Below are positions 11,703 through 23,300 of a stretch of DNA of 64,000 nucleotides, one piece after another. This DNA is from Triangularia verruculosa (Eukaryota; Ascomycota; Sordariomycetes; Sordariales; Podosporaceae), in contig MU864008.1 in NCBI GenBank assembly GCA_033296885.1, positions 1 to 64,000 of the forward strand, given 5' to 3'. The translations under genes and the position numbers were made by a program. Positions within the stretch are counted from its first letter, which is position 1, and each line of letters begins with the position of its first letter. The notes under the pieces were generated by a model that was not told the origin of the DNA, did no database searches, and was given only the letters and a program-made list of their open reading frames with translations.

Positions 11703-13463
11703 ATGAGGAATGAGAACCAACCTACCCACACAAACACCACCGTGAGCAGGCGCGACACAACCAATCCCTCCCGTGAGCAGGCCACTCACGATGGCACCCT
11801 GTCGCACGAGCGGGACCTGACTGCCCGGGAGGTAGAGTTTGACGTTGTTGCACTTCCCAGGACAGTTCTCAATGGTTCTGCTAACGACGCAGATGACGAC
11901 GAGTCAGATGAAGAAGATTGGATGGAAGCTTTCCGCAGAGAAAATGGTCTTTCACTCGAGGACGAAGAGCAGACTGGACAACAGCAAGGCTTGACTGAAC
12001 CAGAGGAAGGTAATGGACAGGAACCAGAAGTCCCGGAGACCGCCGACGATGATAGCCTTTTTGGCGGAGATCTGGACGAGAACTTGGGCCAAATAGACGC
12101 GCAGCCTTTACTAGACTCAGAGGACACGGCCGGTGATGCTTTGGATGCAGAATGGGCCAGGCTGACGGTCGAAATGGATGCTCAGGTAGAGCAAGAGTCG
12201 GAGATCATAGAACCGGCAGTAGGTAAGGCTTTTATCACACGTAACTGTCCCCTGATTCCCACTAACTGTCAGGAAACAGAAATTCCAACCATCGGCAAGG
12301 TCGAGGCGGACAACCACCCTCCGCCTCTGGATGTATCACCAGAGCCTGCTGTGCCTCGTCAACAGCAGCCAGCGCCAACGCGAGCGCGAGCAGCCCCAGC
12401 CCAGAAGGTGCCTGTTCGGCAGAGATCGGTGGACATGGAACACGTATCTGCCGCAGTCCGGAGGGCCGCCGGCAACCACAAGGTCTTTGCCTGGCAGGGC
12501 AACGACCAAAAGACCTACCTCGAATCGGTACGCAATCAATACAAGCCCCCCAAGCGATCTGCCGACGAGGAGGTCGAGTTGGTTGAGCAGCGTTTCCGGA
12601 AGCGGATCAGACCTTCCGGTCCCGGTACTAGCGAGGGCCTGCCCATCGTCATCGAGGACGATGACGACGGGAAGCAGCAGTCTCCCCAGCCGCGCCTCCC
12701 AACGCCAAACACGCGCGGCTCCACAGCTGAGACAGCGCTTGTTGTCGATGATGGCAACGACGTTCCTGCGCCCGTTCTTGCTCCCGCTCCCGGTCCGATG
12801 GCCAACCAGCCACAGCATGGGCATATGTGGTCCGGCTTCCGTCCGCCTGCTCCGTTGCCAGCTGGATACCCCCAGCCTCAGCCTCAGCACCACCACCAGC
12901 CCCAGCCCCAGCCATTCCCCAAGCGGCAGCTGCCTGTCCAAAATGGCTACCCTTTTGCCGGCGCTTTGCAACCACTAGCCGTGCAACAACTTCCCCTTCT
13001 CCTGGGCACCGCGCCCCCACAACACCAGTGGCCTGCTGGGCATCCTCAACAGCTGGTCGTGCCACAGCCGAATGGGATGGGCCAGGCCCAGCAGCAGCTG
13101 CCTGTAACTGGTCCGGCTCAGCAGCACTATCTGCTGGGCGGGAACCAGGCAATTCCACAGCAGCCTGCGACGATGGCCCAACAAAACTTCGGGCAGCAGC
13201 AGAACCTCGGGTCGCAGGGCTATCAACAGCAGCCGAGATACAGATTCTACGCTCCGTTGCCGCAAGGAAATGTTCCGCAGGCAGGCGCGGCGTATGCGCT
13301 TCCTAACGCCCACCCAAACCCCAACCCGCTTGGTTCCCAGCCTGTCGTGGCGCCTCAGGCTCAAGGCAATGCCCCTCGGACGGTGATGGTCTCTCAGATC
13401 CCGAACGACTATCTGTTCCCCAATGGCTACCAACCTGGCCCGAACAACGGCTGGAATATGTAG
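11703..13463 (+). CDS. Disordered Pro/Gln-rich protein, paralog A, SIM-like motifs
   Basis: I do not recognise a named family. About 586 residues from ATG 11703; the frame is open from 11547, but that upstream part looks like leader. Layout: acidic N-terminus with short aromatic-acidic motifs (EEDWMEAFRREN, DAEWARLTVEMD); a helical basic segment with YLESVRNQYKPPKR and an NLS-like QRFRKRIR; two hydrophobic-acidic motifs LPIVIEDDDDG and ETALVVDDGND; then a long P/Q/H-rich disordered tail. A 54-nt in-frame intron is likely at 12221-12274 (branch/acceptor ctaactgtcag). Its paralog lies 850 bp downstream on the same strand. A nuclear scaffold or transcription-related role is inference from the NLS and SIM-like motifs. 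Confidence 0.72.
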   Translation: MRNENQPTHTNTTVSRRDTTNPSREQATHDGTLSHERDLTAREVEFDVVALPRTVLNGSANDADDDESDEEDWMEAFRRENGLSLEDEEQTGQQQGLTEPEEGNGQEPEVPETADDDSLFGGDLDENLGQIDAQPLLDSEDTAGDALDAEWARLTVEMDAQVEQESEIIEPAVGKAFITRNCPLIPTNCQETEIPTIGKVEADNHPPPLDVSPEPAVPRQQQPAPTRARAAPAQKVPVRQRSVDMEHVSAAVRRAAGNHKVFAWQGNDQKTYLESVRNQYKPPKRSADEEVELVEQRFRKRIRPSGPGTSEGLPIVIEDDDDGKQQSPQPRLPTPNTRGSTAETALVVDDGNDVPAPVLAPAPGPMANQPQHGHMWSGFRPPAPLPAGYPQPQPQHHHQPQPQPFPKRQLPVQNGYPFAGALQPLAVQQLPLLLGTAPPQHQWPAGHPQQLVVPQPNGMGQAQQQLPVTGPAQQHYLLGGNQAIPQQPATMAQQNFGQQQNLGSQGYQQQPRYRFYAPLPQGNVPQAGAAYALPNAHPNPNPLGSQPVVAPQAQGNAPRTVMVSQIPNDYLFPNGYQPGPNNGWNM

Positions 13464-14303
13464 GGGATGGGTCAAGATTTTAAGGTTTCTGGTTTGGTTG
13501 GCTGAGGAGCCGAAGGAGGAATGTTTGGGAACGGGCTTATATAATGCTGGACCGTTGCGGTTGGAGCCTGTGGCGTTGCATTTGGTTTGATCTTTTACGA
13601 TACCCCTTATGGTTCTGCTTGGAAGGAGGAGTTACTTGGAACTTGAAAGGTCTTTTGGTTTTGGTAGATACCCCTGCATCGGTTAAGAGGGCGCTGGATA
13701 CATTTTGGTTGACTTTACAAGAATATAGTGCTCTCGACGGCAGAAGCATTGGTTTGGGTTGGGCGATTTTGGATTATGATACCCTGGAATTGGGAGAGGG
13801 AAAGGGAATGGATTATATTTGACATTCATTGACATTTACGTTTATGATACTGGATTGATGAGTGGCAAGGGCATACCTAGTCAATGAGAAAGAAGAGTGG
13901 AATATATACACTGAACCCCCTGAAACTATGTACCGATAAATGACGGTCACAGTAGCTACTCTTCCGTAACTTGCCCTTAAACGGAGAACTCTTGACTGCA
14001 TGCTAACTGAGTATCATCAGATCGTAACGGAGCACGATTCACTTGATATCAATAAGTGGGCCTGCTCCCCTCTCACACCCGCAAACCTTTGGCGTCTCTT
14101 CTCGCGATTGTTGAGTACGGCAAACCTCGCTTTAGCTTGACTGTCGTTCTCAATGTCAATAGTTTCGCAGCATCGTCGCCACCAAATCTCGATCGTTCCT
14201 TTCCGTCCACCTTGAAGAAACTACTCTCTCTTCATCACGCCTGACAACGCGGAGGTTGAGTCGCCTCGTTTCGGTTACTTTTATCATTCCACCCTCAGAC
14301 GAG
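13464..14303. other. Intergenic between paralogs A and B
   Basis: No convincing coding sequence. Open frames at 13544-13822 and 14056-14244 show no motif or resemblance to the neighbours. Confidence 0.5.
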
Positions 14304-16825
14304 ATGAGTTTCGACGACGAGGACCGGTATAGACCTGTGTCATACTGGAATGGCAGCGACTCCGATGTCTCCGACGAGGACGAAGACGAGGCGACCCCCA
14401 GCACTTATCTTCCCGAGGCGGCCTCTGATCCAAACAGCACCTTCTCTGACGATGCTTCAGATGGAGAGACTGCTTGAACTCGCAAGATCCGCCTGACCAT
14501 TCGGATGTAGAAGAAGAAACCAGATCTTCGTCAGATTTGTGCAAGTCAGAAGAAGAGGATGTCGAACAGCGAAGCGACTCAGACAGAAACAACACCGGTA
14601 AGGACGTGTCGACCCCAAAAGCAAGAAAGAGGCGTACCCCTCGAAAGACGAAAAAATCTGCCGTTCCTCCACCTATTGTGTACAACTGTCCGGTCGTCGA
14701 GGAGAAGTTTGACTTCAACAAAGACGGCCCTAGAGCGACCTTTTCCAATCTCCAACATGACGACCGAAACACTTCCGACGACGGCGACGATGGTTGGTTT
14801 GACGAGATGGTTGCAAAGCATGATGTGGCCACTGTCAGCAATGAAGCGACCGAACCGCTGAAGGGCTACCCAAACCAGGATGAGGCTGAGGCACTTTCGG
14901 TCGATCACTCGGTAGACTATATGGGCACAGAGGATGGCCAAAAGGAAGAACGGGCTGACACTATCGGAGACGCCGGTAAGGCCTTCGACATACCTCTGCT
15001 GCATCGTACCACGGCTAACGATACTCATATAGGTATTCCAGACGATTTGTTCGATGAAGCCTTCGCTCAGTTGGACAAAGAGGAGCCAGCAGAGGTTGTG
15101 AATGACACGAGTTCACTGTCCAAAACCAACGCTTCCGATATACCTCACACGGAGAGCCTCGACAGTTGGTTTGATGAAGCGATCTCACCGAGGGAGGCAA
15201 CAGAGGGAGCAGAGCGCACAAGCTCACTTGTCAAAAGTGCAACGTCAAATATCCCAATCTCAGGAATTCCAGAAATAATTCCAGCAACATCCAGCCCAAC
15301 TTGTTCACGGGAAAGCTCGACAGCCGTGGGAGACCTGGGAACTCTACCAGTCCAAATTGCCAAGCGTGTGGAGGAAGAGAAGCAAAGCCGCGTCTCTGCG
15401 GTTGTCCAGAGGGCTGTCCGTGGAAAGGTCTACAACTGGTTAGACCAAAGCACGAAGAATGTTCGGTCGACGTTAAACACCTACAGACCTGTCAAAAGAA
15501 CCACGGACGAGGATCTTGAAGACGCTGAGGGACGGGCCAGAAAGCGCCGAGAAGCCGCAAGACGAGACAGTGCCAGTACCTCACAGGGGTCAAGTATCGA
15601 CATGCCACTGATCATTGATGACAACGCCAGTTCTGATCGGCAGTCGCTCCAGTTGCCGAACACACCCGGATCTTCATCCGAGACAGCGATACTGATCGAG
15701 GAGGACGATGTGTCCGAGGACGCTGCCTCAACACCTGTCGCAAACGATATTGCTCAAGTTGGGCTCCATTCCGCCTTCAACCAAACAACGCCGCTCGGAA
15801 ATACTGTTCACCCAGCTGCGCGAGTCCACAGAGGCGGTCAACCCCCAGCGGCGCCTGGAAACAGACCTTGGAATCACCACGTTGCGCCGGCGAATGGCTA
15901 CGTCCACCTGCCACACCTTCAGTACCCCCCGGCGCAACCTCAGTTGCCTCCATCACATCCTCACTACCCCCAATCGCAGACCCAGTATCCTCCATTCGCT
16001 CAATCTCAGCAGGCTTTCACATATGCTTACGAACCACACCCGGCAGCACAAGCCAGCCAGATAACGAGAGAAGGGCTAAACGGCAACGCTTCCTTTCCAA
16101 GACCCGAGATACGGGCCCAGTATGGAGATGACCCAACAGAGGCAAATTTCAGCATGTTTTACGGACTGGGACCGAACCAGCAACAGTATGGGCATCCACT
16201 GAACCAGCAGCAGAATACCATGTCTGGCATCCAGCAGTCATTCACTCAGCGACTTGAGATAGACCGGGACTCCCAGCAAGGACTTGCAATGATGGTGCAG
16301 CTTGGTTATGGACAAGGGGTTTATATACAACAATTTCGATATCATGGGCAGCAACATGATGTTGGGCAACAAACTTGTTATGGACAACACCATACCTTTC
16401 GTCAACAGCACGCTTATGGGCAGCAACACGCCAACGCCTACGAGCAGCAACACCTTCATATACAACAGCATGGAAATATACAACAGCATGGAAATATACA
16501 ACAACAGTCCCATACACAACGGCAGTTTCACATGCAGCAACATGGCTATCCACAGCCACAGCATGTACATGGCCAAGCACATGGCCCCAATTCCGCACAC
16601 CAGACTTGGGCGTCGCCACGGCGCCAACAACAGTCGCTAGGGATCCCACAAGCTCCCTTGGCTTCTAAGATGCCAGGCATGGTACCTGCAATGCAACATG
16701 GCATCATGGCTCAGCCAACCCCGGTATTTCAACCCGGCAGACAGGAACCGCATATGACACTTGGAATGGGGAATTCTGGAGTCGGTTCAATTTTCGACAA
16801 TGAATGGGATTTAAGAGGTGAATAG
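14304..16825 (+). CDS. Disordered protein, paralog B (apparent frameshift near N-terminus)
   Basis: Tandem paralog of the preceding gene. From ATG 14304 an acidic segment (MSFDDEDRYRPVSYW...) runs to a TGA at 14475-14477, while the next frame is open from 14450 to 16825 without its own early ATG. The two must join by a one-base frameshift within 14450-14477; no intron fits. Shared with paralog A: a basic helix (VYNWLDQSTKN...NTYRPVKR), SIM-like motifs MPLIIDDNA and ETAILIEEDD, and a Gln/His-rich tail, here strongly Q/H-rich around 16200-16560. Three short motifs repeat: DGWFDEMVA, DDLFDEAFAQ and DSWFDEAIS. A 57-nt in-frame intron is likely at 14976-15032. Function unknown. Confidence 0.65.
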
Positions 16826-17396
16826 AGAATTTTTGAAGTTCATTCGTTAGCATAGCGGTTGCGTTTCTTTGCTGCCGTTTCTTTTATTTGCTTGTTAATC
16901 ACAGTTGAGATTTTGCGTTTGGATTGTTGTGATGGTATCTTCTCTGATTGGATTTTGTGGAATCAATGTGATCTCAGTCAGTTGCGGCATCAACGTTAGA
17001 ATTACTGGGTGGTAATTGTTGGTGTTGGGGTTCACTTCCCGTTCTATGATGTCGCCGCGACTGTGAGAGAGTGTAGGATAGGAAGTTGGGATGGTATAAT
17101 ACTGTGTCTACAAGGTATCCGGTGTCTACACAACATTTCTGACTTTCCTCCTTAAACTGCCTCAGGGCATTCTTCAAGTTGCTAATAACTAGGTATCTTG
17201 TAACTCATCAAAACATCAACCTCAACTCCAAACACCCCATCTCCATGGTTCCTTTTAAATGCCAAGTCCCAAACTCCAGAATCCCAATGTACGTGTGTAC
17301 ACCCGGGTATCTTCTGTCCCGTTATTCTAAGAAACAAACATTGTACAAGAATGAATACTGTTAAAATATGACAAAAGAAATCCTCTCTTCGCTCAT
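16826..17396. other. Intergenic, 0.57 kb, convergent 3' ends
   Basis: AT-rich spacer between the convergent paralog B and the giant gene. Nothing else seen. Confidence 0.6.
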
Positions 17397-20300
17397 TTAC
17401 TTCCAGTAAACATCCATCCAAAACCAATTCTTAGGATTCACAGCCGCCGCACCCGTCCTGGCCTTCCCCCTCTCCTTTTGCCTCGGCCTAGAAACATGCT
17501 GCTGCGCAAGTCCCTCGCTGCTCGCCACCACCGCACCATACTTCTTCACTCTGGCGGGCCTGGGCTTTGCTGGGGCACGCGTCGCCATCTTCTGCCCCCG
17601 CTCCTCCATGTCCTCCCATTCTCCATCATGCATCTCATCCACTGCCTTCCCCTTCCCCTTGTTCTTGTTTTTGCTTTTGGTATTCCCATACTTCTTGCCT
17701 CTGGAGCGAGCGAACAGGCTTCTCTTCTTTTTGGGCTTGGGAGGTTCCTCAAACCCAACTTCATCATTCTCGGGAATGGTTTGCTGTTGCATTTGCCGCT
17801 GTCGGCTGTTGGGCCCGACGATGGCGCCAACGGCAGAGGTGCGTCTGTTGGGCCCTTGGATAAGCTGTGGACTCCCAGATTTGACGCGACCAACGCGAGC
17901 GATTTGATCGTCTTGGGCGTTCATGTTGCCCATTTCGATGTCATTAGAAGACTGAGCTTTCCTCTTGTGAGAGCGAGAGAAGAGTCTGGCCCAGAAGCCC
18001 CTCTTTCTCTTCTGTTCTCGAGCATTGAGATTGGGTGATCCATTGGGACTGATCCCACGTGGGTTAGAGCGCGCTGTGGCGTTTTGAGATTGAGGCTTCT
18101 TGCGGAACAGTCGGGCCCAGAACCCTGGCTTCCTTGGTCCTTGTTCCAAGTCGTCTTGATCGTCTTGGGCATTCATGTTACCCATTTCGATGTCATCAGA
18201 AGATTGAACTTTCCTTTGATTGGAACGAGAAAAGAGCCTGACCCAGAAGCCCTTCTTTCTCTCGGGTTCTTGAACATTGGGATTGGGTGACCCATTGGGA
18301 TTGATCCCACGTGGGTTAGAGCGCGCTGTGGCGTTTAGAGATCGAGGCTTCTTGCCGAACCGTCGAGCCCAGAACCCTGACTTCCTTGGTCCCTGTTCCA
18401 AGTCATTTTGCGCAGATGGCTGCCCCATTGACGCCGTCTGGGGAGAGTGGAAGCTTGGTCGGCGGCGTTCGTTGTTGGCATTAGACTCGACCGCTGTTGT
18501 GGTGCCAAAGTTGTTGTTTTGTTGTGTCAGGTCCATGCCGCGGGTCTGGTCGATGTCCTGCACTCGGTACGACTGCTGGGGAATTGGGTTGGGGGCCTCA
18601 GCATCATTGACTGCGGCCTTGTTACGACGACCGAACCAAGCAAAGAAGCCCTTATTTTTCGGCTCAGCAACTGCAATATTGTTGTCATCGGGTTTCATCC
18701 CCCGGTTGCTTAGTTGCGGTGCCATGTCCGGCGACTCATTGACCGCCTCCTTGTTACGACGGCCGAACCAAGAAAAGAAGCCCCTCCTTTTAGACTCAGC
18801 AACTTCGATATCGTGTTCATCGGTATTGGTTTGCTGGTTGCTTGGCTGCGGCGACCTGTTCGGTGGCTGTGAAGGGGTATTCTCCATGACATTGAGACCA
18901 CGAGAAGTCGAAGGACCATTGTACTGACGAGTCTGTTGAGAGCCGGGCTGAGGTTGTTCTGTTTGGTCAGCCATAGCAGATCTGACGCCACTCATGGCAG
19001 CCGTATCTTTCTTCGGCTTGCCAGCTCCAAAGAGACCCTTAAAAGTCCATCCTGAGGAGTGGTTACTGGAACCTCGAAATTGCTCCTCCAGCGCCTCCAT
19101 GCCAAATCCAAGCGTTGCTGTGGCCATGAGAGGAAGCAGCCACTGATATCTCTGGTTGTCGGTCTTAGCCCTTTGTTTGATAGTCTCGCCATCGTTTTGC
19201 ACAACAGTGTTCATCTGCATTGGTTCAGTAGACTGATAGGCGACCATATTGTCTGATCTGAACGCGGGGTTGGCACTTCGGGTTTGTTGCTCTGTCGGCT
19301 GGGTTGGCTTGGGGAATAGACTCAATGGTCGATTCCGAGGTGGAGGAAGCGGAGGCTGGTATTGTTGCTGAACGATCGCCGCGTGAGGTGAAGTAACCTG
19401 ATGATATTCCGGTTGCTGCTCTTCATAGTCCTCCTCAGGAATTTGTTCTGGTTGAACATAGGTGTACTCTTCGTAGGGACCGGCAGGCTCCTCTTGCAAG
19501 TATTCCCCAATCGATGCCCGATCATGTGGCATTTCGTACTCCACCGACTGTACTTTGACAGGGGAAACTGATGTCTGCGGTGGAATTTCGGCATATTGTT
19601 CAACGAATGGCTGTGCGGAGTCGGATTGCGCTTCACCAACATAGTCAGGATGCTGTACAGTATCGTATGGGCCAAGGTCTCTGGCACTGGCATCCATCAT
19701 CTCGAATTCAGGCTCCGAAGACCGTCGGTCGTCGAGGATGGAATCAGGCTCTGATGCGTAGCTGTTTGCGTTCCCTTCGATTGATCGACTGCTGACCAGT
19801 GGGGTGGATGGCTCACCAAATCCACGCTCGGTTTGTTCAGTGCGGGTGTTTGACGGTTTTGGAGAAAGTGCGGGATATGGACCTCTGGAGTCCGGCCTGT
19901 CGACCTTAGTGCTGATTTCATGCGAGACACTGGGGCCCGGTGAAGGCATTTCGTTGCGACCAGACCAGTTCGCGTCACCTCGGTCATCATGATCTTCGAA
20001 TACCTCGGCGGCATTGTCGTACTGCTCGTCGTAATGTTGCTCTGCAGCAGTAAAGCGGTTGTCGACTAGCGGACTTTGTTGAAAGGTAAGAGGGGAGAGT
20101 AGCTCCTGGTCCTGTGGTTCGCCGGGCGGTGTCGCGGGTCTGTGCTGGCTTGCATCCCATCCGGGGAGTGGGCTTAGTATGTCCTCCACATCTGGATTCA
20201 TTCCTTCTGGAGGCGGCGTCAGAGGTCTTGGGGAGAGCAGCTGAGATTGTCGGCCCCAGTTCGAAAGACCTGTCGGACTCTTCAGATGATCATTGGAGGT

Positions 20301-23300
20301 TGGAGGAAACTCATCGTGCCCATATGAGCTATCGGCTGGCGTCATTTGGGGGGAATATTGATTCTCGACAGGATAAGGCTCTTCCGTGTCTTCGAAATTG
20401 TAAGGTTCCTCGTTCAAAGCCTCATCCAAAGCCTGATGGATTTCTTGTGCCATGGGGTAAACCACCTCTTCCTCCGAATAGACAATAATTGTCTCACTCT
20501 CATCCTCCCGGGCTTCGGTCTCGAATTGGGCTTGCTCGGGTGGCGACGAAAAATTGTAGACTGGTTCGTTGTTGGAGCGCATGGGCTCAGGGTGCGCCGG
20601 AAGATTGTCTTCCGGTTCAGGTTGAAACTTTTCGTGATATTGCTGCTGCACCTCAGCGTATGTGGCCTCATCATCAGTCAGATCACCCCCAAAGCCTTGT
20701 CCCGAATAAAGGTCTTGCGATTGCTCCTCGTAATGCTGTGAGGCTGGCTCAAGGTGATAATCCTGTTGCGTCTCCTGCAGAAACTCATCACTGACCGGCT
20801 CCTCGAAGGCCTCGTGATTCGGTTGAATGTACGTGGCATTTTGCTGCTGCTGAGGAGCATGATACTCGTCATCATATCGCCCAACCGCTTGGTCATGTCT
20901 TTGTTCACCAGTCTGCTCCAAGTACTCCTCGGGTGTTTGGTCGTATACTGGCTCTTCATGTTCTGGCGAACCCGACGGTTCAATAGTCTCTTCAGTCTCC
21001 TGTTGACTGAAATCTTCATACGCCGGTTCGCTATGTTCCGGCTCAGCAACTGGCTCTTCGTAGACTACCTCGCCGTATGTCGGTTTCTCGTATGGTGGTT
21101 CGGCTTGCTGTTGCTGCTCGTAAGCTGGTTCATCGTAGGGCTCCGTGGGCTCAGCAGAGGGTTCTTCATGCGCCTCTTGAACTGGGTCGTCATACAACTC
21201 CTGGTCTAGCTGCTCATAAAGCTCCTGAACCGGCTCTTCATACGCCTCTTGGACCATCCCACCGGCAGGCTCCTGGTACATGTCCTCGCAGGGCTCTTCC
21301 ACGACCCCCTCATCTACCTCCGCAACAGGTTCTTCATAGACGTCTTCTGCCACCGGCTCCACAAATGGCTCTTGAACTGGCCCGCCAAGAACATCCTGAA
21401 CTGGTTCCTCATACACCTGCTCAGCTGGCTGTTCGAAACTTTCTTCAAGGGCCGGCTTTTCCAATGCCTCCTCAAGTGGTTCCTCAAACGCCTGTTCAGC
21501 AACCTCCGCGTGAGTGTCGTCAACTGGCTCCTCAAACCCCTGCTCAGTAAGCTCCCCGTAGGTGTCGGCAACTGGCTCGTGATACACCCCCTCTACAACC
21601 TCAACTGGCTCCTCATACATCTCCACAGTTGGCTCCACATACTCCTCCAAAGCTGGCTCCTCATACATTTCCGCAACTGGCTCCTCATACGTCTCCCCAA
21701 CCGGCTCCTCGTACATTTCCTCAACCGGCTCCTGCGCCTCAAATTGATCTTCGAATAAACGGTCATCATACTGTTCATTAACCTCCTCCACAGATTCCAG
21801 CTCCGGTTCCACGGCAAAGACTTCACCCTGCTGTTCGACGAACTCTTCTTCAACGGCTTGCCCGGGCTCATACATAGCCGGTTCCGGCTCGTATTGCTCA
21901 ACCTCCACAGCTTCGAACACCTCCCGCTGACGCTCTCGTTCGAACTCAGGTTCTGGCTCCGGTTCGTAGACGGGTGCATGTGCAGGCTCGGGTTCAGCCT
22001 CGAATGTTCGGTCAGACTCTGGCTCGTATTCGTAGAATGGTTCTGACTCATAAGCAGGTTCAGGCTCTGGCTGATCAGCAAACTTTGGCTGCGGCTCATA
22101 AGCAGGTTTGGCCTCTGGCTCATAAGCAGGTTCTGGGTCTGGTTCGTAGGATGGCTCTGGCTCATAAGCAAATTCTGACTCTGGCTCATAAGCAGGTTCC
22201 GGGTCCGGTTCATATGTAGGTTCGGGATCAAGCTCATATGCTGTTTCGGGTTCATAGGCTGGTTCTGGCTCATAGGCTGGGTCTGGCTCAGGTTGGTAGA
22301 AGGGCTCATATTCAGGCTCAGCTTCGTATACAGGCTCGCGTTCGGCCTCGAATGTTCGGTCGGGCTCTGGCTCGTATGCGGGTTCTGGTTCTGGCTCATA
22401 GGCTGGCTCTGCCTCGTAGATTGGCTCCTGTTCATAAGCAGGTTCAGGCGTCGGCTCATAAGCAGGTTCCGGTTCTGGCTCGTATTCAGGCTCCGGTTCT
22501 GGCTCATAGGCTGGCTCTGGCTCAGGTTGGTAGACGGGCTCATATTCAGGCTCAGCTTCGTACACAGGCTCGGGTTCGGCCTCAAATCTTCGGTCAGACT
22601 CTGGCTCATATGCAGGTTCCGGTTCTGGCTCGTATTCAGGTTCCGGTTCAGGCTCATAGGCTGGCTCGGGCTGGTAGAATGGCTCCGGCTCGAAAGCAGG
22701 TTCAGGCTCCGGCTCAGGTTCAGGTTCGTAGACAGGCTCAGGCTCAGGTTCGTAGCGAGGCTCAGGTTCCGGTTCGTAGACAGGCTCTGGCTCAGGNNNN
22801 NNNNNNNNNNNNNNNNNNNNNNNNNNNNNNNNNNNNNNNNNNNNNNNNNNNNNNNNNNNNNNNNNNNNNNNNNNNNNNNNNNNNNNNNNNNNNAGGTTCG
22901 TAGAGAGGCTCAGGTTCAGGTTCGTAGACAGGCTCAGGCTCAGGTTCGTAAAGAGGCTCAGGCTCAAGTTCATAGAGAGGCTCAGGTTCCGGTTCGTAGA
23001 CAGGCTCTGGCTCAGGTTCGTAGAGAGGCTCAGGTTCAGGTTCGTAGACAGGCTCAGGCTCAGGTTCGTAAAGAGGCTCAGGCTCAAGTTCATAGAGAGG
23101 CTCAGGTTCAGGTTCGTAGACAGGCGCTGGCTCAGGTTCGTAGAGAGGCTCAGGTTCAGGTTCGTAGACGGGCTCTGGCTCTTGGTATGCTGGCTCTTCT
23201 TGATAATCGTTTGGACCTCCATCGAAACCACGGTCGTTACCTCCAGCAAAGTTGTCCCCTGCAAACCCGTCGTCGAAGGTAGCTGCGGGCTCTTCAGGGG

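Noticed and set aside
22238..23282. Long plus-strand frames rich in V-R-R-Q-A inside the giant gene
   Set aside because: Antisense shadows of in-frame repeats; the minus-strand frame carries the coherent protein.
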